The notes below the pieces were generated by a model, which was given only the letters and a program-made list of their open reading frames with translations, was not told where the DNA came from and did not search any database. A stretch of 64,000 nucleotides of DNA. It comes from Caldisericota bacterium (GTDB lineage Bacteria > Caldisericota > JANLFM01). Of the stretch, positions 33,633-42,756 are shown piece after piece (within the stretch, counting starts at the first letter, position 1; the number at the start of each line of letters is the position of its first letter). The translations under genes were made by a program, and so were the position numbers. The stretch lies in assembly GCA_024655965.1 (NCBI GenBank), contig JANLFL010000001.1:154120-218119 (forward strand). The letters run 5' to 3'.

Positions 33633-34855
33633 AGGTCTCCCTGGTCACCTTGGGATGCAAGGTATCCCAGTACGACGGGGCAAAATTGGAGGGGGTGATC
33701 GAAAAAGCAGGGGGAGAGCCCGTCCCGCCCTCACCTCAAAGCCAGGCTTTCATCATCTGCGGTTGCGCGGTAACCGAAAAAGCGGTCAAGGAAGCTTCTC
33801 AGATCATTCGAAGGTTCAAAAGGATGAACCCCCAAGCGCCTGTCCTCCTTTACGGATGCCTGGGGGAACTTGGATCACGCCAAGGGTTGGAGAATTGTTT
33901 CCCCCCTGGGGATCAAGAGGGGGTGCTCAAAGCCTTAGGCTTGACCAATGGGGAAAAAACATCCACCATCAACTGGCATCGAACCAGGGGTGTGGTAAAA
34001 ATCCAGGATGGTTGCGATAGGTTTTGCGCCTTTTGTATCGTTCCCCACCTCAGAGGGAAGCCAAAAAGCAGGGACCTGGAAGAAATTAGGGAGGAGGTTT
34101 CATCCCTGGCCCGGGCTGGATTCAAGGAGGTGGTCCTTACCGGGGTCCACCTTTCCAGTTTCGGAAGGGACCTGGGAGGAGAGAATCATCTCATTCACCT
34201 TTTAAAGGAAATCAATGAAACACCGGGAATTGAGCGTATCAGATTAAGCTCCCTAGAACCCGTCGACCTCCATCCCCAGGGACTGAGTAACCTGAAGGAG
34301 ATCACCAGGCTGTGCCCCCATTTTCACCTTCCCCTTCAAAGCGGTTCGGACCGTATTTTGAAATCAATGAACAGGGGATACACCTTCTCCCACTTTCTCT
34401 CCCTTGTGGAAACCATAAAAGCTACCTGGCCTGAGGCTTCCATCACCACGGATATCATGGTCGGATTCCCCGGAGAGGAAGAGGAGGACTTCGATTTAAC
34501 CCTTGAAGCGGTGGAAAGGGTGGAATTTTTGAAGGTCCACGCTTTCCGCTACTCCCCCAGGCCTTTTACCCCAGCGCAAAACTTTCCCGGTCAGGTCGAC
34601 GAGGAGACGAAAAGAAAGCGACTGAGGAGGCTAATGGACCTTTCTTCAAGGGTTTCCCTAAAGTTCAAGGAAAGGTTCCGGGGCCATGTCCTTCAGGTGC
34701 TAATTGAAAAACAGATCTCACCCTTTGAGGGCGTGGGTTTTTCCTCAAACTACATAAAAGTAAAAGTAAAAAGCGGGAAACCTTTAACTTGCAATACAAT
34801 CGTACCTGTGAGAATATTATCAGTTGCTGATTATTGTCTTGGTGAAGCGCTTTGA
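33629..34855 (+). CDS. mtaB: tRNA t6A37 methylthiotransferase MtaB
   Basis: A 408-residue radical SAM enzyme that adds a methylthio group to t6A37 of ANN-decoding tRNAs. The N-terminal UPF0004 domain carries its cluster cysteines in TLGCKVSQYD, ICGCAV and YGCLGE. The radical SAM CxxxCxxC is in QDGCDRFCAFCIVPHLRG near 130-140, and a TRAM domain closes the protein. The SYQ/KxSQYD opening and overall pattern distinguish MtaB from MiaB. The start is GTG at 33629, overlapping rsmE; the end overlaps the HIT gene as TTGA. Confidence 0.92.
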   Translation: MKVSLVTLGCKVSQYDGAKLEGVIEKAGGEPVPPSPQSQAFIICGCAVTEKAVKEASQIIRRFKRMNPQAPVLLYGCLGELGSRQGLENCFPPGDQEGVLKALGLTNGEKTSTINWHRTRGVVKIQDGCDRFCAFCIVPHLRGKPKSRDLEEIREEVSSLARAGFKEVVLTGVHLSSFGRDLGGENHLIHLLKEINETPGIERIRLSSLEPVDLHPQGLSNLKEITRLCPHFHLPLQSGSDRILKSMNRGYTFSHFLSLVETIKATWPEASITTDIMVGFPGEEEEDFDLTLEAVERVEFLKVHAFRYSPRPFTPAQNFPGQVDEETKRKRLRRLMDLSSRVSLKFKERFRGHVLQVLIEKQISPFEGVGFSSNYIKVKVKSGKPLTCNTIVPVRILSVADYCLGEAL

Positions 34856-35193
34856 AGACAAATTGCGTTTTCTGCCGTATAATTCACGGAGAGGAAAAAG
34901 CCGAAAAGGTCTTTGAGGATGAGGACACCCTGGTGATTGAGGATATCTTTCCTCGAGCCCCATTTCATTATTTGGTCCTCCCCAAGAAGCATTTTGACAG
35001 CTTACTCGATGTTGACGACGGTGCCTTGTTGGGAAAATTATTGATTACCGCAAAAAAGGTCGCAGAAGAAAAGGGTTTCGCCCCCCAGGGGTTCAGGGTT
35101 GTGTTGAACTGCGGAAGAGGGGGAGGGCAATCCGTTTTTCATCTTCATCTACACGTCCTGGGAGGGAGATCGCTCCCCTGGTTACCAGGATGA
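34852..35193 (+). CDS. HIT-family nucleotide hydrolase/transferase
   Basis: A 113-residue histidine-triad protein with CVFCRIIHGE, VIEDIFPRAPFHYLVLPKKH, and the catalytic triad HLHLHVLGGR. HIT proteins of this bacterial group hydrolyse AMP-linked substrates. TTG start overlapping the mtaB stop by 4 nt; the same neighbours occur in many Firmicutes. Confidence 0.93.
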   Translation: MKTNCVFCRIIHGEEKAEKVFEDEDTLVIEDIFPRAPFHYLVLPKKHFDSLLDVDDGALLGKLLITAKKVAEEKGFAPQGFRVVLNCGRGGGQSVFHLHLHVLGGRSLPWLPG

Positions 35194-35220
35194 ATTCGCA
35201 AACAGAAGGGGGGGATAGAA

Positions 35221-35403
35221 ATGGCTGAAGTGGTGCGCAAACCAAACGAGTCCGTTGATGAACTCGTAAAAAGGTTTAAAAAGCAAGTGCAGAAGGAAGG
35301 CATCATGAAGGAAATCAAGAAGCGAGAGTACTTCGTGTCCCCCTCTGTATTGCGTCGCAAAAAGATGGCCGCTGCCCGGAAGCGGAAAGGTTCATCTGAC
35401 TAA
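35221..35403 (+). CDS. rpsU: 30S ribosomal protein S21
   Basis: A 60-residue basic protein (KPNESVDELVKRFKKQVQKE, KREYFVSPSVLRRKKMAAAR) matching S21, which helps base-pair initiating mRNAs at the anti-Shine-Dalgarno end of 16S rRNA. GGGGGG lies about 6 nt before the ATG. It follows the HIT gene, as in Firmicutes. Confidence 0.96.
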   Translation: MAEVVRKPNESVDELVKRFKKQVQKEGIMKEIKKREYFVSPSVLRRKKMAAARKRKGSSD

Positions 35404-35411
35404 AGCCAAAA

Positions 35412-37541
35412 ATGGAAAAATGGAGGAAGGGAAGGGAGTTCTGGAGAAGGGGCCAGCGGCAGGGGAAAAAGTTTAACTGGCGAAATCTCCTTTTAGCCTT
35501 TGGTTTATACCTTCCCCTAATTGGACTCCTTTCCTTTACCCTGTTTCCCCCATCTTACGGAGTTGCTCTCGGTTCCATCGCCCAAGATGACATCGTAGCC
35601 CAGAGAAATGTCATCTTCATCGATCAGGAAAAGACCAAGGAACTTCAGGACCTTGCGGAGCAGGCCGTCATGCCCGTTTACAACAAAGACTTTACCCCTT
35701 CCAGGCAGAACTTGGTCCGGACTCAGATCAACAATTACTTCAACCTGATCGAGCAAGTCTCCACGAACGCCGCCCTCCCCCGAGAGGAAAAGATCAAGAG
35801 GTTGAAGGAGAACCTTCCTTCAACCTTCAACGAGGAGGTCCTTTCCCAAGCCCTGGAGGTTGACCCTTCCACCTTTACCACCCTCCTTTCATACACCATT
35901 GACATTGCCCTTCAATTCCTGGAAGCGGGGATCAAGGAGGAGGACATGAACCAGCTCCCGATTCGAATTAAGGAAAAAATCGGAGTGCTGGGCCTTCCTC
36001 CGGAAGCCAAAAGCGTGATGGAGGCCACATGTAGGGCAGTCCTAACTCCCAACCTTACCCTTGACGCAGAAGAAACAGCTTACCGGAAACAGATCGCTCG
36101 CCAGGCCGTGGAACCAGTGAGGGTGAGCATTAGCAAAGGGGAGGTTGTGGTGAAGAAGGGGGAGGTCATAACGGAGGAAAAACTCCAGGCTTTAAAAGCC
36201 CTGGGGGTATACCGGAGTGCCTTTCCCTGGCCCCAGCTCCTCTCAATCATTTCCGTCAGCCTGGCAATTTTTGCACTCTGGGCGGCCTTTTCCTCTCACT
36301 TCTTAAAAGGCTTTCTCACGGAAAGAAGAATCCTGTTTTTGGGGATCATTTTCCTCCTGGTGATTTTTGCAAGTTACTTTCTCCCCTGGAACCTGTCATT
36401 TCTCACCCCCCTACCCTTTGCGGGGATTGTCATATCCTCCCTCTTCGGTTTCCCCTTCGCCCTGATTTTCGTCATCTTTTCATCCCTGGGGTTAGGGATG
36501 TTGCAGGGTAATGACTTCCTTTTTACCTTTTCCCTTTTCATGGGAAGCGCGAGCGCAGCTTATTTTTCCCGCCAGGTCCTAAAGACCGGGGACCTTCTCA
36601 CCTCGGGTTTAAAATCTGGGGCAGTTCTGGCTTTCGTTACCGGAGCCGCAGGGCTCTACCTGGGAAAGGAATATTTCCTCGTCCTCCAGGAGATGGGCTG
36701 GTCCCTATTAAACGGGGGGCTTTCCGGTCTCCTGGCAATTTTCGTTCTCCTGCTTCACCTCACCCAGGGGTTTTTCCAGTTAACTTCGCCTCTTCACCTC
36801 CTTGAGGTCTCCAACCCCAACCACCCACTATTGAGGAGGCTTTTAATAGAGGCACCCGGTACTTACCACCATAGCTTAATGGTCGCTGGCCTTGCCGAAG
36901 GTGCAGCCTCGGCAATTGGGGCAAACATTTTGCTTGCCCGCGCAGCGGGATACTTTCATGATGTGGGAAAAATCATCCGCCCGGAATATTTCGCCGAAAA
37001 TCAGAACGAGGTGAACCTCCACAATCAGATGACCCCTCAGTTAAGCTCCCAGGTAGTTGTTGCCCACACGAAGGACGGAATTGATCTCGCCCGAAATTAT
37101 TCCCTCCCGGAACCATTAGTGGAAATCATTGCCAGCCACCACGGAACTGCCCTTGCCTCCTACTTCTACATCCAGGCCCAGCAGGAGGGTGAAGGAAAAG
37201 CCCCGGAAGAGGTCTTCCGCTACCCGGGCCCCAAGCCGGAGAGTAAAGAAGCGGGCATTGTGATGTTAGCGGACGGGGTGGAGGCAGCAGTCCGTTCCCT
37301 TCGGGAAAAAACCCCGGAGCGCATCAGAAACATGCTGGAAAAAATTATTGACGACCGAGTCCAGGACGGACAGCTTTCCAATTCAAACTTAAGCTTCAAA
37401 GAGCTGGAAAAAATCAAGGAGGTTTTCCTTCGCATCCTCCTTGCAGCATATCATCTCCGTCCGGAGTATCCGGATGAAAAAAGGGGGAAAACCAATGGCA
37501 GTGTACATAAACAACAAGCATCCAAAAGTCAAACTCCCTAA
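35412..37541 (+). CDS. pgpH: PgpH/YqfF-type 7TM-HD cyclic-di-AMP phosphodiesterase
   Basis: A 709-residue membrane protein with an N-terminal transmembrane helix, an extracellular 7TMR-HDED domain (about 55-265), seven closely spaced membrane helices (about 280-450), and a cytoplasmic HD domain with TYHHSLMVAGLAE, GYFHDVGKI and IIASHHG. By homology it hydrolyses cyclic-di-AMP and so would tune osmotic and cell-wall homeostasis. The enzyme also sits before ybeY in Firmicutes. The last 47 nt overlap ybeY. The ATG lacks a strong ribosome binding site and may depend on rpsU translation 8 nt upstream. Confidence 0.92.
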   Translation: MEKWRKGREFWRRGQRQGKKFNWRNLLLAFGLYLPLIGLLSFTLFPPSYGVALGSIAQDDIVAQRNVIFIDQEKTKELQDLAEQAVMPVYNKDFTPSRQNLVRTQINNYFNLIEQVSTNAALPREEKIKRLKENLPSTFNEEVLSQALEVDPSTFTTLLSYTIDIALQFLEAGIKEEDMNQLPIRIKEKIGVLGLPPEAKSVMEATCRAVLTPNLTLDAEETAYRKQIARQAVEPVRVSISKGEVVVKKGEVITEEKLQALKALGVYRSAFPWPQLLSIISVSLAIFALWAAFSSHFLKGFLTERRILFLGIIFLLVIFASYFLPWNLSFLTPLPFAGIVISSLFGFPFALIFVIFSSLGLGMLQGNDFLFTFSLFMGSASAAYFSRQVLKTGDLLTSGLKSGAVLAFVTGAAGLYLGKEYFLVLQEMGWSLLNGGLSGLLAIFVLLLHLTQGFFQLTSPLHLLEVSNPNHPLLRRLLIEAPGTYHHSLMVAGLAEGAASAIGANILLARAAGYFHDVGKIIRPEYFAENQNEVNLHNQMTPQLSSQVVVAHTKDGIDLARNYSLPEPLVEIIASHHGTALASYFYIQAQQEGEGKAPEEVFRYPGPKPESKEAGIVMLADGVEAAVRSLREKTPERIRNMLEKIIDDRVQDGQLSNSNLSFKELEKIKEVFLRILLAAYHLRPEYPDEKRGKTNGSVHKQQASKSQTP

Positions 37542-37893
37542 AAAGCCTTTAATGGAACTTGCGAAGGAGGTTTTGAAGGGAGAAGGCGCCAGGGGAGATG
37601 TTTCCGTTGTCCTGGTGGATGACGCAACTATCTCAGAATTGAACCAAAAATACCATCGCCGACGGGGTCCCACGGACGTCCTGTCTTTCCCCTTCGATCA
37701 CCAGGAGCTCCTGGGTGATATTTTCATCAGCCTGGACACCGCCCGGCGACAGGCAAGGGAGTACGGACACAACTTGACCAGGGAGGTCCGCCTCCTTCTC
37801 ATTCACGGGATTCTCCATTTATGTGGATATGACGATCAAGACGAGGAAAGCAAAAGGAGGATGCGGGCCCGGGAAAATTTTTACCTTAAATGA
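37495..37893 (+). CDS. ybeY: Endoribonuclease YbeY
   Basis: A 132-residue zinc-dependent endoribonuclease needed for 16S rRNA 3' maturation and ribosome quality control. The family signature is HGILHLCGYDDQDEE. The first two histidines are kept, but the third metal ligand, usually His in GYDH, is Asp, as also seen in some other phyla. ATG at 37495 has GGGGG 8 nt ahead and gives the usual length. It lies partly inside the end of pgpH, and its stop overlaps the next gene as ATGA. Confidence 0.92.
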   Translation: MAVYINNKHPKVKLPKKPLMELAKEVLKGEGARGDVSVVLVDDATISELNQKYHRRRGPTDVLSFPFDHQELLGDIFISLDTARRQAREYGHNLTREVRLLLIHGILHLCGYDDQDEESKRRMRARENFYLK

Positions 37894-39098
37894 AGGAAGT
37901 CTCCCTTTTAATCCTCCTGGGGCTTTCAGCCTTCTTTTCAGCAAGCGAAACCGCCTTTTTCACACTAATGGGGACCTCCCCGGTTCGCCCGAAAGGATTA
38001 GCCGGGAAACTCCTTGAAAGCCCGATTCGGTTCCTTTCCTTCATCCTCCTGGGGAACAACCTGGTGAACATCGCCTTTTCCTCCATAGGGACCTTAATTA
38101 TCCTTTCCTACTTCCCGGAACAAGGGTTATTTGTCGGGACCCTGGTCCTCACCACGATCATTATCCTGTTTGGGGAGATCCTCCCCAAAACCATCGCCGT
38201 AGCATCCTTCAAAAAAGTGACCCCTCTCCTTGCCCCTCCCCTTTACTTTTTTTCCCGGTTACTGATGCCCGCTTCTTCCCTCTTTTATCTCTTGAGCGAA
38301 AAGACCCTGGAGTTAGTCTTTAAAAAGAAAGGCGAAAAAAAGGAACCCCCATCTTCCGATGAGCTTGAATTGCTGGTGGAGGAGGGAGTCAAGGAAGGCT
38401 TACTTTTGAAAGAGGAGAAGGAGATCTTCAAGGGAATCCTCCGCTTGAGCGGGAAGACCGCTGGAGAGGTGATGCAACCTCGCCCCAAAGTCGTGGCTCT
38501 GCCGGTTGAGGCAAACCCTGAAGATGCCTTCGAAACTATCCAGAAATCCGGGGTTTCCCGCCTGCCCCTTTATCAATCGTCCCTCGATGAAATCAAGGGG
38601 ATCCTTTATGTCAAGGACCTCCTTCAGGCCAAGTACCAAGGGAGGAAGTTTTCATTAAAAGAGTTAATGAAACCCCCCCTATTCGTCCCGGAGGGGATTT
38701 CCCTTGAACGTTTGATCGGGGAATTCCGGAGGATCAGGACGCACATCGCGGTTGTGGTAGACGAGTACGGAGGGACATCGGGGATTGTTACCCTGGAGGA
38801 CATCCTGGAGGAAATCGTGGGGGAGATTTGGGATGAGTATGACAAAGTGAAAATGAAGGGGATAAAAGCTGGCCCACGGACCTTCATCTGCTCCGGGGAA
38901 ATCGAACGGGATGAACTTGAAAAACTGGGGATCGAAATCCCGGAATATTTCAACAATCTCAGCTCCTTCCTGATTGAAATTTCCGGGCGGATCCTCCAGG
39001 CGGGAGAAAAGATCACCTATAACGGCTGGGAATTCACGGTTCTTGCAAGTAAACCTAACAAGATCGAGACAGTCAGGGTGGAGCCGTGGGGGAATTAA
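37890..39098 (+). CDS. CNNM/CorC-type membrane protein with CBS pair, copy 1
   Basis: A 402-residue protein with an N-terminal DUF21/CNNM membrane domain (LSAFFSASETAFFTLMGTS, LVNIAFSSIGTL, LFGEILPKTIA), a CBS pair (about 190-305, VMQPRPKVVALP, VSRLPLYQSS), the VVDEYGGTSGIVTLEDILEEIVGEIWDE strand region, and a C-terminal CorC_HlyC domain. Family members transport or regulate Mg2+/Co2+, some as Na+/Mg2+ exchangers. The first of three adjacent paralogs; the start overlaps ybeY by 4 nt and the end overlaps copy 2. Confidence 0.9.
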   Translation: MKEVSLLILLGLSAFFSASETAFFTLMGTSPVRPKGLAGKLLESPIRFLSFILLGNNLVNIAFSSIGTLIILSYFPEQGLFVGTLVLTTIIILFGEILPKTIAVASFKKVTPLLAPPLYFFSRLLMPASSLFYLLSEKTLELVFKKKGEKKEPPSSDELELLVEEGVKEGLLLKEEKEIFKGILRLSGKTAGEVMQPRPKVVALPVEANPEDAFETIQKSGVSRLPLYQSSLDEIKGILYVKDLLQAKYQGRKFSLKELMKPPLFVPEGISLERLIGEFRRIRTHIAVVVDEYGGTSGIVTLEDILEEIVGEIWDEYDKVKMKGIKAGPRTFICSGEIERDELEKLGIEIPEYFNNLSSFLIEISGRILQAGEKITYNGWEFTVLASKPNKIETVRVEPWGN

Positions 39099-40300
39099 TC
39101 GCTTTTTTCTTTCTTATTCTTTTAAGCGGGATGTTCTCCTCAGCGGAGACCTCCTTTACCCTCCTTGATAAAACCCGCCTGAGGGTACAAGTCAGGAAGG
39201 GCGATTATAAATCGCGGGTCCTTTCAAGACTCTGGGAAAGGCCGGAATATTTTTTCACCCCCCTTCTTGTGGGGAATAACCTGGTAAACATCACTGCCGC
39301 TGTGATTTTGACCTCCCTACTGGTTAGGATCTGGGGAGGGATGGGGGCTTTTTATTCCACGATCATCGGTACCCTGCTCCTGCTTTACTTGGGAGAACTC
39401 CTACCAAAATCCCTCGCCGCAAGATTTCCAAACACCCTCTCCAGGATCATGTTTTTCCCTCTTTTTTTAATATTCATCCTCCTTTATCCCATCAGTTTCT
39501 TGATCAATAGCGGAATTATGCTGCTAAAGAGAGTGATCCCTGGCCTGAGGACGGGGGAAACTTTCTTCTCCAGGGAAGAGATCAAGGCACTTGCCTCGGG
39601 CTGGGGAAAAACGGAGTTGAGCGAGATCCTTGAAAGAGCCCTCTCCTTCTCCGCAAAAACGGTCGTGGATATCATGGTCCCAAGGGTAGATTTCAGAGCC
39701 TTCCCTGGAGGGTTGCCCCTTGCAAAAGTGCTTGAAGAGGCAAAGGACATGCGTTATTCCAGGTTTCCCATCTTCGAGGGCAGCCTGGACAACATAGTGG
39801 GGGTGCTCTACCTAAAGGACCTCCTTCAGAGCGAGGTGGATTACAGAATCCCCTGCCGGGAGAAATCCCGCCCACCCCTTTTCCTTATTGAATCCCTTTC
39901 CTTGATCCAGGCCCTTGAGGAAATGAGGGGCAAAAGGGCAACCCTGGCTCTGGTGGTTGATGAATACGGGGGAACCTCGGGGCTGGTGACCATCGAAGAC
40001 ATCCTGGAGGAGATCGTGGGGGAGATCTGGGACGAGTACGACCATCCCGTCTCCCTCTTAAAAGAGGAAAAAGGGAAATTTATAGTGGATGCCAGAATTT
40101 CTCTTGAAGAACTTTCCCATAGGTTGAAGTTGTCCCTAAAAAGCGAGGCCGTTACTCTGGGAGGTTTTCTTGAGGAAATTGCAGGAAGGATCCCCTCTCC
40201 CGGGGAAAAATTCCTGGTTGATGGAGTGTGGTTCGAGGTTATGGAGTCCTCGGGGAAAGAAGTGAGGAAAGTTCAAGTACACCTTCAGGATAATGTATAA
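39086..40300 (+). CDS. CNNM/CorC-type membrane protein with CBS pair, copy 2
   Basis: A 404-residue paralog with the same layout: membrane domain (LSGMFSSAETSFTLLDKTRL, LLYLGELLPKSLA), CBS pair (VDIMVPRVDFRAFPGG, YSRFPIFEGS), LVVDEYGGTSGLVTIEDILE, and a CorC_HlyC tail. GTG start at 39086, overlapping copy 1 by 13 nt. The linker before the CBS pair lacks the acidic stretch seen in copies 1 and 3. A role in divalent-cation homeostasis is inferred from family. Confidence 0.88.
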   Translation: MGELIAFFFLILLSGMFSSAETSFTLLDKTRLRVQVRKGDYKSRVLSRLWERPEYFFTPLLVGNNLVNITAAVILTSLLVRIWGGMGAFYSTIIGTLLLLYLGELLPKSLAARFPNTLSRIMFFPLFLIFILLYPISFLINSGIMLLKRVIPGLRTGETFFSREEIKALASGWGKTELSEILERALSFSAKTVVDIMVPRVDFRAFPGGLPLAKVLEEAKDMRYSRFPIFEGSLDNIVGVLYLKDLLQSEVDYRIPCREKSRPPLFLIESLSLIQALEEMRGKRATLALVVDEYGGTSGLVTIEDILEEIVGEIWDEYDHPVSLLKEEKGKFIVDARISLEELSHRLKLSLKSEAVTLGGFLEEIAGRIPSPGEKFLVDGVWFEVMESSGKEVRKVQVHLQDNV

Positions 40301-40322
40301 TCAAAATTGAGGTGAATTTTTA

Positions 40323-41582
40323 TTGGACGATTGGAGTAAATATTACGCTCCCGTTTTGATCCTGCTTTGCTTTTTCTTAATGGCAGGGTTTTCCTCGACT
40401 GGTTCCGCTTTCGTCTCCATTTCCAAAGCAAGGTTAAAAAAAGAATTGGAACGAAGGGAAAGCTCAAAGCTCTTGAGGCTGGTTCAATGGAGGGATAATC
40501 CCGAATATACCCTTGCCGTCCTTCTTCTGGGGGAATATATCTTTATTCTCATCACGGGAATCCTCTCCTTCTGGTGGCTGAAAACCCTCAACTTGAACTC
40601 CACCCTTTTCTGGGTCCTGCTCGTTTTCCTTCTTCTTTTCTTGATCCTGGTGGAGGTCTTCACCCGCAATCTGGGGGCCACAAAACCAATTTCCGTCCTC
40701 CTCGGCCTCTATCCCTTGATTTCCTTCTGGAGGGTTCTGCTTTACCCTCTTGCGGGGGCACTGCGATGGATAGGTGCCGCGGTCACCAAATGGTCTTCCC
40801 CCGAAAAACTTGAGGACGAGACCAACCGGGTTCTCGCGGAAATGAGGGAGGAGGTCGAGGACCTTGAAGAGGAGGAGAGGGAAATGATCTCCGCAATCTT
40901 CGAATTCAGGGAAAAGGAGGCTTCCGAGATCATGGTCCCCCGGGTTGACGTTGTGGCAATTTCGGAGGAAGCCTCGGTGGGGGAAGCCCTGAAGATCATG
41001 GTGAGTTCTGGCCATTCCCGCCTTCCGGTTTTCAGAGAGAGCATCGACAATGTGGTGGGAGTAGTAATGGAGAAGGACGCCTTAAAAACTCTCCTGGAAA
41101 AAAAGGATTTCCTGGAAGTTAAGCACATCATGAGGGAGCCCTTCTTTATCCCCGAAACCAAAAAGATTTCCGAACTCCTCCCGGAAATGCAGAAAAGAAA
41201 AACCCAGATCGCTTTCGTAGTTGATGAATTCGGAGGCCTGGAGGGTCTGGTAACCATGGAGGACCTTCTCGAGGAAATCGTGGGAGAGATTCGGGACGAA
41301 CACGATTTGGAACTGGAAAAGGTGGAAAAAATCGGGGAAGGAGTGTTCTTAGTCTCGGGGGGAATTACTCTGAGGGAGCTCTCGGAAATCACGGGCGTGG
41401 AAATTGACTCCGAGGATTATGACACCCTTGGGGGCCTGTTGCTGGGGGTCTTCCAGAGGATCCCCGCAAGGGGGGAGGAAACGGATTTCAATTCCCTCCA
41501 CTTCAAGGTGGAAGAACTCAGAGGGAACCGGCTTTTAAAAATAAGGGTGGAATCTCGAAAAGAGGAGAGAGATGGAAATTAA
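40323..41582 (+). CDS. CNNM/CorC-type membrane protein with CBS pair, copy 3
   Basis: A 419-residue paralog. The membrane domain is the most diverged (LMAGFSSTGSAFVSISKARL, with STGSA in place of the SxSET motif). The CBS pair (ASEIMVPRVDVVAISEE, GHSRLPVFRES), VVDEFGGLEGLVTMEDLLEE and the CorC_HlyC tail are intact. The TTG start at 40323 has an AGGTG about 8 nt upstream. The change in the membrane motif, which lines the ion site in CNNM proteins, suggests a different ion or a regulatory role. Ends overlapping cdd by 11 nt. Confidence 0.85.
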   Translation: MDDWSKYYAPVLILLCFFLMAGFSSTGSAFVSISKARLKKELERRESSKLLRLVQWRDNPEYTLAVLLLGEYIFILITGILSFWWLKTLNLNSTLFWVLLVFLLLFLILVEVFTRNLGATKPISVLLGLYPLISFWRVLLYPLAGALRWIGAAVTKWSSPEKLEDETNRVLAEMREEVEDLEEEEREMISAIFEFREKEASEIMVPRVDVVAISEEASVGEALKIMVSSGHSRLPVFRESIDNVVGVVMEKDALKTLLEKKDFLEVKHIMREPFFIPETKKISELLPEMQKRKTQIAFVVDEFGGLEGLVTMEDLLEEIVGEIRDEHDLELEKVEKIGEGVFLVSGGITLRELSEITGVEIDSEDYDTLGGLLLGVFQRIPARGEETDFNSLHFKVEELRGNRLLKIRVESRKEERDGN

Positions 41583-41982
41583 CTGGGAGAACCTGATAAA
41601 CGAAGCAAAAAGAGGAATGGATTTTGCATACGCGCCCTATTCCCATTACAAGGTTGGGGCGGCAGTCCTTGCTGGTTCAGGAAAGACTTACACCGGATGC
41701 AACATCGAGAATGCCAGCTTTCCCCTGAGCATGTGCGCAGAGAGGGTCGCTCTCTTCAAAGCCATTAGCGAGGGTGAGAAGGAGCTTCTGGCCCTTGCTG
41801 TGGTGGCAAATTCCTCCACCATTTCTGTCCCCTGCGGAGGTTGCAGGCAGGTAATCGTGGAGTTCGCCCCAGAGATTCCAATTGCCCTATGCAATATCGA
41901 AGGGAAGAGAAAAATCGTAAAAGCAAGGGATCTCCTTCCCTTTCCCTTCACAAAGGATTATCTTGAAGGTTCGGAAATTTGA
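41572..41982 (+). CDS. cdd: Cytidine deaminase
   Basis: A 136-residue homotetramer-type cytidine deaminase, converting cytidine or deoxycytidine to uridine forms. Zinc site: the Cys and catalytic Glu in MCAERVALFKA, and the Cys pair in VPCGGCRQVI; the substrate loop is YAPYSHYKVGAAV. With deoC it belongs to nucleoside salvage. Confidence 0.95.
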   Translation: MEINWENLINEAKRGMDFAYAPYSHYKVGAAVLAGSGKTYTGCNIENASFPLSMCAERVALFKAISEGEKELLALAVVANSSTISVPCGGCRQVIVEFAPEIPIALCNIEGKRKIVKARDLLPFPFTKDYLEGSEI

Positions 41983-41996
41983 GCGAGGAGGAAAAA

Positions 41997-42755
41997 ATGC
42001 GGGAAAAGATCATCGCGGGAAACTGGAAGTGTTATAAAACCCTGGAGGAAGCAAGAAACCTGGTACTGGAAATCATGAACGGGCTGAAGCCCGATCTTGA
42101 TCGAACTGTGGTTCTTTGCCCACCTTTTCCTTACCTTCAAATGGCCAGAGAGCTTACTTTAAAAAGCAAGGTAAAGATTGGGGCCCAGAACCTCTGGAAA
42201 GAGGACTGGGGAGCTTACACCGGGGAAGTATCCGCCCCAATGCTCAATTCGCTAAAAGTTGATTTCGTGATCATCGGCCATTCCGAAAGGAGGGAGTATT
42301 TCAAGGAAGATGGAGCCCTCCTGAACGCCAAATTGAAAAGAGCCCTCGCCTGGAACTTAAGACCAATCTTCTGCCTAGGGGAAAAACTTCATGACCGCGA
42401 GGAGGGGATCACCTTCAAGATCGTGGAAAGACAGATTGAGGAGGGGTTCGAGGGAATCTCCTCCGAGGAAGCCAGTAAAGTGGTCATCGCTTACGAACCA
42501 GTTTGGGCCATCGGAACGGGAAGAAACGCCACCCCCGAACAGGCCCAGGAGGTCCACGAATTCATCCGGGGAAAAATCGGAAAATTATTTGGAACAGTGG
42601 TTTCCCAGAGCTTCCCCATCCTCTATGGTGGAAGCGTGAAACCGGAGAATATCGATAGCCTAATGGCAATGCCGGACATCGACGGGGCACTTGTTGGCGG
42701 GGCAAGCCTAAAAGGACAGGACTTCCTGAGGATCATCCACTACCAAAGGGAATAG
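41997..42755 (+). CDS. tpiA: Triosephosphate isomerase
   Basis: A 252-residue TIM barrel interconverting dihydroxyacetone phosphate and glyceraldehyde 3-phosphate. Catalytic features: Asn/Lys in AGNWKCYKT, His in IIGHSERREYF, Glu in AYEPVWAIGTG, and the phosphate loop LYGGSVKPEN. ATG at 41997 is preferred over an in-frame TTG at 41979, since GAGGAGG lies 6 nt before it and the protein then starts as usual. It sits directly before deoC, whose product is also a triose phosphate. Confidence 0.96.
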   Translation: MREKIIAGNWKCYKTLEEARNLVLEIMNGLKPDLDRTVVLCPPFPYLQMARELTLKSKVKIGAQNLWKEDWGAYTGEVSAPMLNSLKVDFVIIGHSERREYFKEDGALLNAKLKRALAWNLRPIFCLGEKLHDREEGITFKIVERQIEEGFEGISSEEASKVVIAYEPVWAIGTGRNATPEQAQEVHEFIRGKIGKLFGTVVSQSFPILYGGSVKPENIDSLMAMPDIDGALVGGASLKGQDFLRIIHYQRE

Positions 42756-42756
42756 A

